Shown here in pieces: positions 44,903 to 55,200 of a stretch of DNA of 64,000 nucleotides. This stretch comes from Catalimonadaceae bacterium JC749. GTDB taxonomy: Bacteria > Bacteroidota > Bacteroidia > Cytophagales > Cyclobacteriaceae. The stretch lies in contig JAJNNC010000001.1 of the NCBI GenBank assembly GCA_021730635.1, positions 372,001 through 436,000 on the forward strand. The letters run 5' to 3'. The notes beneath the pieces were generated by a model. The model was not told where the DNA came from and searched no databases. It saw nothing but the letters and a program-made list of their open reading frames with translations. The stretch's first letter is position 1, and every line of letters starts with the position of its first letter. A program made the position numbers and the translations under genes.

Positions 44903-45859
44903 TTACCTGATGTCTAACACCTCTACTTCAAACAGTACGGGCTCATAAGGCTGCCAATCTCTGTAGTCTATCGCTTTTAAAAATTTCTTTCTGACCTTCT
45001 CAGGTACTACTTGTATACCTCTTCCAAAAGCCAGACGGGAAGGGATTAATATTCTTCCTTTGGCTCCTTTTTTCATCTGTTTGATGCCCATATCAAATCC
45101 GGGAATCACGCTGTTGGTACCCACCGCAAACTGAATTGGTTCATTTTCTTTAGACTGATCAAAAACCTGATCATTCAGATATAACCCTTTGTAGGCTACC
45201 TTCACGATCTGTCCGTTTTTGGGAAGCTCTCCTGACCCTTCCTGGGTAATCTGATAGAAAAATCCCGAATCATGTTCGTTAACGTTGACCAGCTGATGAG
45301 AAGCAATATACTGCTGGAGCGCTTCTTTTTCATTTTCTCTCAGATCCGCTTCTTTTTCTACCTTTGTAATTTCCACATCGGTAATCAATATGGAATGAGC
45401 CGGAAGCACATTTTCGTAAGAAAAATCGCTGAATGAATATACTGAGGGTATATAGAATCGATACCTTTCTCCTTCTTTCATCAAACTTACTCCTTTGTTA
45501 ATCCCCTGGGGAATGATGCCTCCGTTGACATACTGAAAACGAATAGGTTTACCTTCCGTGGTAACCGCAGCACTATCTACAAATTTTCCGCTTAATGTGG
45601 ACATGGTATAGCGGATGCTGACCACTTCGCCTCCCTTCAAGGCTTTGCCAGCATTATTTTCTTTTACTACAGCATAATATATACCGCTCTCTGTTCTTTC
45701 AGCTTCCAGGTTATGATCCTGAAGGTAGTTGGTAATTAATTGATCTTCTTCTTTGAGTAGTTTCTCGAACTCTGACTCTTCGGTGTCGATACAACTGGTT
45801 AATGTTATAATGGCTATCAAGTATAAATACTTTATCCATTGATAATTTCCGATACGCAT
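44903..45859 (-). CDS. lipoprotein with two FKBP-type peptidyl-prolyl isomerase domains
   Basis: A 318-residue lipoprotein (signal ending LIAIITLTSC). Two FKBP domains follow. The first, about residues 75-165, has GGEVVSIRYTMSTLSGKFVD and VNGGIIPQGINKGVSLMKEG. The second, about 215-316, has GQIVKVAYKGLYLNDQVFDQ, AVGTNSVIPGFDMGIKQMKK and PSRLAFGRGI. The second keeps more of the usual binding-pocket residues (VIPGFD); the first has IIPQGI. Such lipoproteins act as periplasmic or surface folding catalysts. GldI of gliding Bacteroidota is an FKBP lipoprotein, but this protein has two domains and I do not claim orthology. It is convergent with the helicase gene. Confidence 0.87.
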   Translation of the reverse strand: MRIGNYQWIKYLYLIAIITLTSCIDTEESEFEKLLKEEDQLITNYLQDHNLEAERTESGIYYAVVKENNAGKALKGGEVVSIRYTMSTLSGKFVDSAAVTTEGKPIRFQYVNGGIIPQGINKGVSLMKEGERYRFYIPSVYSFSDFSYENVLPAHSILITDVEITKVEKEADLRENEKEALQQYIASHQLVNVNEHDSGFFYQITQEGSGELPKNGQIVKVAYKGLYLNDQVFDQSKENEPIQFAVGTNSVIPGFDMGIKQMKKGAKGRILIPSRLAFGRGIQVVPEKVRKKFLKAIDYRDWQPYEPVLFEVEVLDIR

Positions 45860-46078
45860 GATAAGCTTGCTTTACAATGTTAGATAATCACTGGAATGGA
45901 TTTCAGTTTTTTTATGGACACTGCGCAAATACGAAAAGTTGGAAACAGGAAAAAATTTTCTGTTTCTTCTCTATGCTTTAAGAAATCAGAAAAGGCAATA
46001 CATTTCGGGAATTTTTTCAGGAATAGTTTTTGTTAAAAATTATGTTTAAGGAAAGAAAATTAAATTAACCTGATAACC

Positions 46079-46498
46079 ATGAAAAGACTTGTTATCTTAT
46101 TAATTGGCGTAGTATTAGCCGCCCAGGTGTATGCCCAACAAGCTTCACAAAAGAACGAAGAAAAAGCAGAAGGTCCCCAGATAACTTTTGCTGAAAGTAC
46201 ACACGACTTTGGTGATATAGAACAGGGTACCAAAGTAAACTATGTATTTGAATTTGAAAATTCAGGTACAGAGCCCTTGATTCTCTCTAACGTTTTAACT
46301 ACCTGTGGTTGTACGGCTACTTCATGGCCCCGTGAGCCCATTGCTCCTGGTGAAGGTGGTGAAATAGCTGTTTCTTTCAATAGTTCTGGAAAAATGGGAA
46401 AACAAAATAAGGTAGTCACAGTGGTATCCAACGCGGTGAACTCTCAGGAAAGAGTGAAAATCATTACCAATGTGCTCCCTAAAAAAGAAGCACAATAA
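46079..46498 (+). CDS. DUF1573 secreted protein
   Basis: A 139-residue protein with a signal peptide (VILLIGVVLAAQVYAQ) and a single DUF1573 domain. The typical pieces are FAESTHDFGDIEQGTKVNYV, FEFENSGTEPLILSNVLTTC followed by GCTATSWP, and PIAPGEGGEIAVSFNSSGKM. The CGC motif and the immunoglobulin-like ASH/PapD-type fold are family features. DUF1573 proteins are abundant in Bacteroidota and their role in the envelope is unknown. The gene is monocistronic and ends in a strong terminator. Confidence 0.9.
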   Translation: MKRLVILLIGVVLAAQVYAQQASQKNEEKAEGPQITFAESTHDFGDIEQGTKVNYVFEFENSGTEPLILSNVLTTCGCTATSWPREPIAPGEGGEIAVSFNSSGKMGKQNKVVTVVSNAVNSQERVKIITNVLPKKEAQ

Positions 46499-46525
46499 GC
46501 ATAAACAGCCAATGGCTGACCTTGT

Positions 46526-46554
46526 AGCTCCATTATAAATGATGGAGCTTTTTT
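46526..46554 (+). terminator. terminator after the DUF1573 gene
   Basis: Perfect 8-bp stem AGCTCCAT (46526-46533) and ATGGAGCT (46542-46549), 8-nt loop, then six T (46549-46554). It lies 28 nt after the stop codon. Confidence 0.85.
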
Positions 46555-46620
46555 ATTTTCTGCACAGTCTATTTATAGCTCCAGAGAGTGTGTCTCAGAG
46601 TCGAGACCTAGTGCATAGCA

Positions 46621-47373
46621 TCAGGAGACTGCCTGTTTTTCCTGATGCTTTACGATCATTTGTTCCATCTCCTGAAATACTTTTGCTTTGATAAAGGGGA
46701 CATCCTGCTGTGATTTATCATGGGTAACCACAGGCTCTCCAAATTTTACATAGATGGTACCCGGTTTCACCCGTCCGGTGCCTGGGGGTAATAATTTACC
46801 TGCATTGATCACTACCATTGGCATGATAGGGGCTTTCGTTTCCACGGCTATTCTAAAGGCCCCTTCATAAAAGGGCTTCAGCACAAGATCCGTCCGATTC
46901 ATAGTACCTTCGGGAAAGATGAAGATAGAAATCCCGTTTTTGATAAGCCTGATCAGCTTCTCTACACTTTTTTTGCGGCTTTCCACACTAGAACGGTCAA
47001 CCATTACGCAAACCGTTTTAACAATGATGCCTAATACTGGAATCTTTGCTAACTCTTTTTTCCCAAGCGGTCTGAACTGGCCTGGAATGAAGAGGGGCAT
47101 AGCCGGTGCATCCAGAAAAGAGGAATGGTTACAAACATAAATATACGCCTTGTATTTATGTAAATTTTCTATGCCTTCGCCCTTGTACTTAATAAAGGTT
47201 AGCTTAGAAAAAATGACAGCCCACCATTTGATGGCTTTAAAGCTGATATACCTGCTTCTTTCCCCAAACAGTAATGGGGCCAACATAAAAGGCAAGAGCA
47301 ACAGCATAAATACGGTAAATACAAGCAACACCCATAGGGCATACAACTTCAGCAAAAATGACTTAACCAACAA
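46621..47373 (-). CDS. plsC: 1-acyl-sn-glycerol-3-phosphate acyltransferase (PlsC family)
   Basis: Acylates lysophosphatidate to phosphatidate at the membrane. The 250-residue protein has an N-terminal membrane helix pair (LLKLYALWVLLVFTVFMLLL), the catalytic HX4D box CNHSSFLDAP (motif I), FIFPEGTMNRTD (motif III, glycerophosphate binding) and the hydrophobic APIMPMVVINAGKL (motif IV). It probably starts at TTG 47373, since no ATG lies before the first helix; the next codon is also TTG. A good promoter sits 36-69 nt upstream. A minor role in another acyl transfer, such as ornithine lipid synthesis, cannot be excluded from sequence. Confidence 0.92.
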   Translation of the reverse strand: MLVKSFLLKLYALWVLLVFTVFMLLLLPFMLAPLLFGERSRYISFKAIKWWAVIFSKLTFIKYKGEGIENLHKYKAYIYVCNHSSFLDAPAMPLFIPGQFRPLGKKELAKIPVLGIIVKTVCVMVDRSSVESRKKSVEKLIRLIKNGISIFIFPEGTMNRTDLVLKPFYEGAFRIAVETKAPIMPMVVINAGKLLPPGTGRVKPGTIYVKFGEPVVTHDKSQQDVPFIKAKVFQEMEQMIVKHQEKQAVS

Positions 47374-47408
47374 GACGATTGATAATTCTAGATTATAAGA
47401 TGAATAAA

Positions 47409-47442
47409 CAAATATAGAGCTGCCACTGATAAGAAAAACAAA
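47409..47442 (-). promoter_or_regulatory. Bacteroidota-type promoter of plsC
   Basis: On the minus strand TTTG (47442-47439) and TATATTTG (47416-47409) are separated by 22 nt, matching -33 TTTG and -7 TAnnTTTG. Transcription would begin near 47402, about 29 nt before the TTG start of plsC. Confidence 0.62.
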
Positions 47443-47519
47443 AAGCCGGATACATAAAAATGCAACCGGCTTCTAACAATCAAATATTAACAAATCTAAA
47501 TCAAGCAGACATATTAAAA

Positions 47520-48194
47520 TTACCCAAGTTTGAAAGTAATGGGAAGCACCATTCTAACTTTGACAGCTCTTCCTCTTTGCTTTCCAGGCGTCCATTTAGG
47601 AGCATTTTTCAATACTCTCACGGCTTCTTCATCACAACCAGCCCCAATACCTTTGATGGCCTGTACTTCAGTAATAGTACCGTCTTTGTCCACAACAAAC
47701 TGGACGAAAACTTTTCCTTCAATACCCATTCTTCTTGCCTGAGAAGGATATTTCAAATTTTTACCTACATATTCGTAGAAAGCGGGATATCCTCCTTGTG
47801 GCTCAGGTTGGTCTTCTACCACCATAAAGATTTCGTCTGTAGCTTCTTCTTCAGGTGCTTCTTCAAAAACCATCTCCTCTATTTCCGTATCTTCTGTGAT
47901 TTCTACGTCAAGGTCAATTTCTATTTCTTCTTCTATTTCTTCTTCATCGGGTACCTCAATAATTTCAGGCTGTTGAATTTTTGGTGGCGGTGGAGGCGGT
48001 TGCTCCGTAGGAGGAATTTCCATTACATCTTCAAAGTCACTTTCCACTTTTCCCAGATCAACCAAACTGTTATCATCGTAGGATCTCCACTCAAAAGCCA
48101 GTGTGATAAGAGCCAGACTGATCACAAGCCCGATGCTCAAATGCAGGCCGGTGCGTTTGTTTAGATCTGCTCTCGATGTTTTCTTTGCTTCCAT
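47520..48194 (-). CDS. TonB family energy-transducing protein
   Basis: A 224-residue protein. It has one membrane helix near residues 18-36 (LHLSIGLVISLALITLAF), a Pro-rich stretch (PPTEQPPPPPPKIQQP), a very acidic linker at about 85-135, and a C-terminal TonB domain (PAFYEYVGKNLKYPSQARRM, GKVFVQFVVDKDGTITEVQA, AVRVLKNAPKWTPGKQRGRA). It would couple the proton motive force, with ExbB and ExbD encoded elsewhere, to TonB-dependent outer-membrane transporters. The linker is acidic where E. coli TonB alternates Pro-Glu and Pro-Lys. It is flanked by plsC and a vanZ-like gene on the same strand. Confidence 0.92.
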   Translation of the reverse strand: MEAKKTSRADLNKRTGLHLSIGLVISLALITLAFEWRSYDDNSLVDLGKVESDFEDVMEIPPTEQPPPPPPKIQQPEIIEVPDEEEIEEEIEIDLDVEITEDTEIEEMVFEEAPEEEATDEIFMVVEDQPEPQGGYPAFYEYVGKNLKYPSQARRMGIEGKVFVQFVVDKDGTITEVQAIKGIGAGCDEEAVRVLKNAPKWTPGKQRGRAVKVRMVLPITFKLG

Positions 48195-48287
48195 ATGAAT
48201 GTCTTTATTCTAATTACCATGTAATAATAACATGAAATTTACAAAAAAGAAATAACAAGCTCAATTAAATTTTCGGAAATAATTAAA

Positions 48288-48656
48288 TCACAACTTGTAA
48301 ATGACATAAAAAAGTCCATAACCTAACAAACATCCTACAATATTGGCTACCCCATCGTACACATCTACCTCTCTGCCATTGGACAAAGATTGTGTAATTT
48401 CAAGAACGAATGCATAGGCTACCGATATTTTTAACGAATTTCGGATGGCATTGTTACGAAGCCCTGTAAAAGCAGACTGCTTAATGAATCCGACTATCAT
48501 TAAAAGCACTAATACACAAAACACAAAAGCATGAGCAAGCTTATCGATACTCAGCAAAGTAGGCGCTAGCTCCGGTAAGTGCTGACCTGGCAATAAAACC
48601 AGGAAAAGAATAAAAATAGCCCACAGAATGGTAAGCAAATTATATCGAAGAAACAT
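48288..48656 (-). CDS. VanZ-like membrane protein
   Basis: A 122-residue protein with four hydrophobic helices. LLPGQHLPELAPTLLSIDKL followed by AHAFVFCVLVLLM and YAFVLEITQSLSNGREVDVY DGVANIVGCLLG carry the VanZ family marks: D/K--H on the second helix and E--Q----R--D--D---N--G. VanZ contributes low-level teicoplanin resistance in enterococci, but most homologues have no known role. It starts 16 nt after gcvH on the same strand, an association common in Bacteroidota, so it is probably co-transcribed with gcvH. Confidence 0.85.
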   Translation of the reverse strand: MFLRYNLLTILWAIFILFLVLLPGQHLPELAPTLLSIDKLAHAFVFCVLVLLMIVGFIKQSAFTGLRNNAIRNSLKISVAYAFVLEITQSLSNGREVDVYDGVANIVGCLLGYGLFYVIYKL

Positions 48657-48672
48657 AACAGCTTGCGAGGCC

Positions 48673-49053
48673 TTATTCGCCCGTCAGCTCCTGATAGGCT
48701 TCGGCCTCCAGCAGCGCCTCTAAATCGGAGGGATTGTTTACCCTGATCTTTATCATCCAACCCTTCCCATAAGGATCTTCATTGACCAACTCCGGTGCAG
48801 ATTCTAATGCCGGGTTCAGTTCTAAAATCTCGCCAGCTACCGGCATAAATAGATCAGATACTGTTTTTACAGCTTCTACCGTCCCAAATACTTCTCCTTG
48901 CTGTATTTCCTCTCCTACCGTCTCTATTTCAACATACACAATATCGCCTAGTTCGCCTTGGGCAAAATCCGTAATGCCTACATAGGCTTCGTTACCCTCC
49001 AACCGAACCCATTCATGGTCTTTTGTATACTTAAGGTCTGCAGGTGTATTCAT
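48673..49053 (-). CDS. gcvH: glycine cleavage system H protein
   Basis: The lipoylated carrier that shuttles the aminomethyl group between the P, T and L proteins of glycine cleavage. The 126-residue protein begins [20 protein letters not shown] and contains [20 protein letters not shown] and the lipoyl-lysine motif [20 protein letters not shown] (Lys near residue 63). [15 protein letters not shown] closes the domain. Two adjacent ATGs exist (49056 and 49053); I take the second. The P, T and L genes are not in the window. A -7-like box TACTTTTG lies on the minus strand at 49078-49071. Confidence 0.96.
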   Translation of the reverse strand: MNTPADLKYTKDHEWVRLEGNEAYVGITDFAQGELGDIVYVEIETVGEEIQQGEVFGTVEAVKTVSDLFMPVAGEILELNPALESAPELVNEDPYGKGWMIKIRVNNPSDLEALLEAEAYQELTGE

Positions 49054-49070
49054 CATTTAAATTTTTGCCT

Positions 49071-49078
49071 CAAAAGTA
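49071..49078 (-). promoter_or_regulatory. -7 promoter box of gcvH
   Basis: TACTTTTG on the minus strand matches TAnnTTTG, 17 nt before the gcvH ATG. No TTG at the expected -33 distance is present, so only the -7 is supported. Confidence 0.42.
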
Positions 49079-49212
49079 CATTCTTTTTTCTAATAGGAAA
49101 AGTAATCCAGAAGTTAATCTACAGGATCCATTCCGTATAAAAAAGCAAACAATTTGTATAGCAATGGATGAAGCGAAAGTCCTTGTTTTCTGATACTCTC
49201 TGCTGAAAAGAA

Positions 49213-52200
49213 CTATTGAGCCAGGTTAAACCGCACCTGTGTGCCAAACTCTGTCGTTGTTCTCTTGTAAGAATTGGTTACCCGGGGATCGTTCACCGTT
49301 CTGGCGAAATATAGCTGTACGTTTAGCTTCTCATTGACCCGGTAATCTACAGTGGGCCGGAACTGGAAGTTGAGGTTACCATTGGTGATGGTGTTCTCTT
49401 CTTCTATCTTCCGCTGAATGGTTTTGGTATCCTTCAGCGACATGGCCATATTAAAGGTAAGATCATTTTCCAAAGTGATGGTTTGCCCTTGTACTCTGAA
49501 GGGTAACCTGAAATTGGTTTTGGTGAATCCAAAGTTGAGGGTCAGCGACCGGCTGGTAAGCTCGGTTACCTGTGCATTAGACATGTTCAGCGCCAGGCTT
49601 CTTTCTGTATCGTAAGAAATACGCCCGGAAAGTCTGCTTTGGGTTTGTGTACGGATATTGAGACCGATCAAAGGCGCAAACCTTTCTGTAATGGTTACCT
49701 GCTGGATGATATACGTGGGCACAAAAAAGGATGAGTCATTCAAGATGGTAGCCATAGGATAATCCGTGGCTCCATTATCCAGTTCCAATCCTGTTTCATA
49801 CAAGAGGGAGTTATTATAATTATTAACGCTGTAGGCTGAAGTGTAGGCATGCGAGATAGTCACACTTTGTAAAACTCCGGCTAAAGCAGGAATCACTCGG
49901 GTTAATCCATTATAATCAATCCGCCAGTTGGGTAGTGGCACTTTAGGAAATGGATTGAGTTTTATTTTTTCAGGATCCTGCCCTGAATAAGCCGCTAAAA
50001 AGGCAGGGATCAGCACATCCTGGGAGTTGAGTTGGTAATACCCTGTATCAATTGGATTCGCTTCCGCCAGGCGATTCAAAATAGTATTGCGGTATTCCTC
50101 AAACTGCTGGAACACTTCTGAATCGTTTTCTTCATTGCCCCGAGAAAAAGCCGTAGGCAAGGTGAAATAAGTAATGTTATAAGTACCGGCTACCGAAGGG
50201 TTTAGTGCGCTGTACCCTCCGGTACTATCCCGACGGAATATTTCCTGATAGGTAGCGGTTGTGGTTTTCTTGAAGTCTACCTGAATCCGGAAATCTCTAA
50301 AAGGCTCTATGTTGGCCCTGACCCCCACATCTTCTACAGTAGATTGCTGGAAAGGCATTGTCAGTGCTGTGCTGGGAGCCAGCCATCCATTATCTCTTGC
50401 TGTGAACCGGATATCAGGGTTCTGGCTGCCCAGAATAAAAGGAATGCCCGGCGCTTCAAAACCCTCGCTCAACCCAAGGAGAAATGGTGTTGGCATAAAC
50501 CCGGGCAGCATGGTTCCATCGGTCAGGCTGTAGGTAACGTTGATATCACGTAGAGACATCAGCATACGCAGAAAACCTTTTAAAAATTTAGAGTCAGAGG
50601 CGGGTGCCGCTGCCGTACTATCTTCGGGATTGGGAGCCGGTGCCGGCCTTTGGGCACCACCCCGGGCGGGCGTGTTAATATCCTTCAGAAATTTTACTTT
50701 ATTATACAGCCGCACCATATCTATTTTACCATTGAGACTTTGGTTGCGGTCATTTTGAATCGTATTGCCCAGCGTATCCACCTGGTTTAAGGCACCTGCC
50801 TGCCAGGTATAACCTGCTCCGTACCGCACATCCGCATTAACCCAATCTGTCAGAGGAATTTTATCAAAAGGTACGGCATAAGTGGCTGTGAGCGTCTGGT
50901 CAAAATTTTTGATACGCCCCAGTTTCATCAGGTTCATCAACACAGTATCCCTTTTAGCTTCCGTATCCAGTTCACCCGCAGGCTCATCAATGATAGAATA
51001 GGCCTGCGCACCATAATCCAGCGACAAATTATTGGAAAGATTCCATTGCATGTCATATAGACGGGTGAAAGTAAAGGCTTTCTCATACAAGGGGTCTATG
51101 CCAACGGTGGTCAGGTTAGCGTTGCGCAACTGTGTTTTAACATAACTGCGGTTCAGATCGGCCCGCACGTTGATGCTGGAAGGCACTGGCGAAAAATTAA
51201 AATCTTTGATCAGTGCCAGCCAGGGAGAACTTAACGCCTGGCTGTTGGCAAAAGGAGCGATACTGACCTGAGGGAAAGAATAATTGTATCCTATACCTCC
51301 CCGAATCAGCCGTTGCTCATACAGGGCTGTATTGAAATTGCTTCTTTCCAGATCACTGTAGGAATATGAGAAAGTGAAGTTGGACAAATCAAAAAAATGA
51401 TTAGGCGCATCTTCTCTCAATTTAATCTTTCGCACATTAGTAAAATTGAGACTTCGCCGTACTGCCTGATCTGTCACAATATCCAGATAAGAAGCTCTTT
51501 CTGAAGCGGACAGAGAGCGAACGGAGGCATCCAGCGGGATATCCGGATCTCTCGGATCAAACTGGGGTGTAATGTCCGACTTTTCATAACTCACAAACAT
51601 GGGCACCTGAAGCCCCAGCTTCTGCGGCAGCATTTTCTCTACATTCACATTGGCTGAAATATCGTACTCTGTGGTTTCTTCCCGGCTGCGCTCCGAAATT
51701 CTGGATTGTATTCCTCCAAAACCGTACGTCATATGGCGGGCAGCCGCGGTGATGTTGGCCACGTCGGCCAGTTTGGTGTTCACCCTTGCATTCACAGCCC
51801 AGCCACTGGTACGGTCGAAGTCCCCTACCCTTAGTTCATTAGCCCAGATACAGACGGATTTGGCCGAACGATCCGTTGTGGTGATAGGGTTGCGGACGCC
51901 AATCATCACCGTTTGTACGGTGCTCAGATCAGGGCGCCCTACCACCGTGATGTTATACTTACCTACTTTTTTGGAATAAGGTAAAGTGACGGGTAGCGAC
52001 TGACGGTTTCTTTCTGATTTGATAGCGTATAATTCATCCAGTGAGATATCTATCTCATTAGCCTGCGGCCATACTGCTTCGGGCGTGCCTACACCCGGCG
52101 GCGACATCGCCAGGGGAAGCTCAATCTCATAGTAGTTTTCTGTGAAGTCTGTACCTATACGAAGGAAGCCTCTCACCGTGCTATCTCCGGCTGTCTGACT

Positions 52201-55200
52201 TTCTGCATGCAGAAACATACGCAAGCTGCCATAGTTGATCAGGTCCAGCGTCATATTTTTGTAAGCCGCCCGGGCATCCCCATCTTTCAGATCCTCTACA
52301 CAAAGTTTAATCGATTGTTCATTTACTCTCCGCTCAATGGGTGAGGTATTGTCACGATCACGAATAAAGCCTGGTGGAAGCGTATAAGGAGAGCCTTCGC
52401 TGTTAGGTCCACTGTTTTCCTCAATATTGACTACCGAAATGGTGAACTTTGGATCATAGGTTTCACTGTATTCAAATACTCCTCTGTTTTTAAGATCTGC
52501 CGTGTAGCGGCGCCATTGGCTTCCTACCAGTTGGAACTTGGCAAACCGAAGGACCACCGGCTGAGAAAAGCCCGTTAAATAAGTCCGAACATAGCGGATA
52601 GATTTAAAGCCCTGTATACTCCCCTGCACCCGGTCGGGCTGGCGGATTGGAATTCTGAATAAATACCAGGTAGCATCTGGATGTTCTCTACTGGTGATTT
52701 TATCCACAATATAGTTCTGCCCTACCTGCCATTGGCCTGGTTGTAAATCCACCTCGTATTCATAATATTCTTCCAGATCACTGAGCGTATTGTCACGGTT
52801 GAGGTCTTCATTTTCTGGTTTTTGTGTACCAGAAGATGTATAGCGGTTATTGTCGCTGGCAATAGGCGTGTTTCCTTCCAGACCATTGAAATTTTTGTAT
52901 CGCTCTATAATTTGTGCATTCTGGTTATCCAGCTCTGGTCCCAGATAATACTGAAAATTATCGGCCGAGGGGTCGCCAGCGATTTGGTCGCGAGCCGATG
53001 CTGGGAGCAGGTTGGTGAAATTCTGGCTATAAAATTCGGCTTCCTGATCGTTTCTGACGCCATCAAAACCAACATCCTGGTTGCTGCGGGCTTCAGCAGA
53101 AGTATTATCAAAAAAGTCTGTAAGAAACTGCTCTGTGGTGACCCGGCCTAATTCTGTTATCTGTATATTTTCCTGTCCGTAATCTTCCGGCAAGCCGTTC
53201 TCAAAGAAGTGCCTGCCATCTGGAATAATATCTTCCGATACACTACCCAGGTTGAAAATAAGCTTGCCACCGGTTGTGTTGTTCTGGTTTACCCGGCCAT
53301 CCCGCACTACCCCATCTTCTCCGGGAATAAAGGGGTCCAGTAACCAGAATTCTATATACTCTACATTGGTCTTGTCAAAATCCACTTCGTTCGTGATAGC
53401 TCGGGTAATGCCCCCCCAGTTGCTCTCCGGATCTTTTAAAGTACCACTCTCAGTCAGATCAGGGTTATAGTTATAAGGACCTCTTTCAGAGGGAAAGTAA
53501 GCTAAATCAAAAACGGGCAGGTTTGTATTCACTACCTGCTCATTTTGTTGAGGAAATACCTCCTGCGGCACAATAGGCCTTTCATAGTGGTTTTTGATCT
53601 CCGCAGGAATATTATCGGGCTTAGCGTTTCCTCGATTAATATAAAAAGCTGAGTTGTCTACCACATACCAAGCCAGTTTGGCACGTTTGTAACCCACACC
53701 CAGCTTATTGCCTGCGGTGGCCGAACGGTCAAAACGACTGTCGTCTGTGACAGGGGTAGCGGCTACAGACCAGTTTTGCCATCCACTCAGGCTAAAGGGG
53801 ATCACGGTGTTTTCAAAATCGTCAATGTAAGAGGTACCGTCACCATCTACCACATTGGAAGTACCGGGAATCAGTTGAGCAAATTCTGCATTCACCGTGA
53901 TGGCGGAAGGTTCTTTGGTTTGTACAATGGGCAGCAAGTCCACCATCTTGGTCAGAAAACGCGACTCTTTGCTATAGTTGATATCGAAACCGTACTTCGT
54001 ATTTTTGGTAGGCTCATCGCCTATTTTGACCCGTGTAATCAGCGGTCGCTCATTCAAGTGGAGAATGGTGGCCCCAATATTGAAATCATTACTCACCCGG
54101 TAGTCGAGGCGGGTACCAAACAAACTACGTTGCTGAAAGTTGAACAGATCTGCTTTCTCAAAAGTGATCTGAATTTCTTTCCCAGAATTTAATATACCTT
54201 CATTGAGGATAGTCACTTTCCCCAGATTATAATCTACCGTAAAATCTGTCCCTTCTGTCAATAGTTGATTGCCTGCCAGCACCTGCACAGAATTTTCTGC
54301 TATATTGATGCCCGGCAACATGATTTCGTTGGCCGAACCTGCCACGAAGCTTCCCACCAGGAAAAATTTATTTTTAGTGGTAATCAGCTCAGCATCAGCC
54401 TTGGTAGTTTCATAGAGCGCATCGTATACGTATTTATTGATCAGGTTCTGTTCACTTTCCAGAAACTGCTGCTCCAGCTGATTTCCGAAAGGCTCCAACA
54501 CAGGAAAAATGATCGTACCCAGTTCCGGGTCGATAGTGATCCCTTCCACAAAGTCGAAGTTACCATCGGCCGGCGGGTCGTTATTCTGGTTTAGCTGATC
54601 TAATTTTAAAAGACGGATCAGGGGTATATCTTTCGTATTTTCCCCTTCGTGCAAACTGGGATTGTCAATTCCTGTGTTGTCGTCGCGGTACACCACCCTC
54701 AACTGAAACCCTTCCCGGCTAACCTGGTTAGCATTCAGCGAGTAGATGTTTTTCATCATCAAGTCCCAGGTAGGTACTTCCGTATTGATTTTGGTAGGGC
54801 GCAGCAATTTCAGAAAAATCACCTCATCATCCGGCCGGTTCTGATAGTCCTCAGTCAGTTCACCCACTTTATAGGCCTGACCATTGTAGGTGTATTGGAA
54901 GGCTACTGCCAGCGCTTCATCGTTTTGTAATTTGCGGTTTAAGGTAATATATCCCAGTTCACTATTGAAGGTATACTCACTTTCGTTCAGCTTACGTGCC
55001 GAAGTGATCACTTCAAAGTCGGTTGCTTTAACAAGCCCGAACTGGCTGGTCAGTATTTCACTGGTAGCGTTGGCATTCCGGATACCAGCAGTGTTTTGCA
55101 GGCTGGTAAACAGTTTGTTGGCATCATTGCGGGTAGGTCCACCTGCTCCGGGAGCGATCTGAGGGTTATCATTCCGGTAGATGACGCTGCCTTCACCCAG

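Noticed and set aside
44903-45859. Calling the double-FKBP lipoprotein GldI
   Set aside because: GldI is a single-domain FKBP lipoprotein; this protein has two domains and no gld genes adjoin it.
47460-48164. A 234-codon plus-strand open frame rich in Phe and Arg
   Set aside because: It is the antisense shadow of tonB; the acidic linker of TonB read backwards gives Phe/Ser/Arg-rich sequence.
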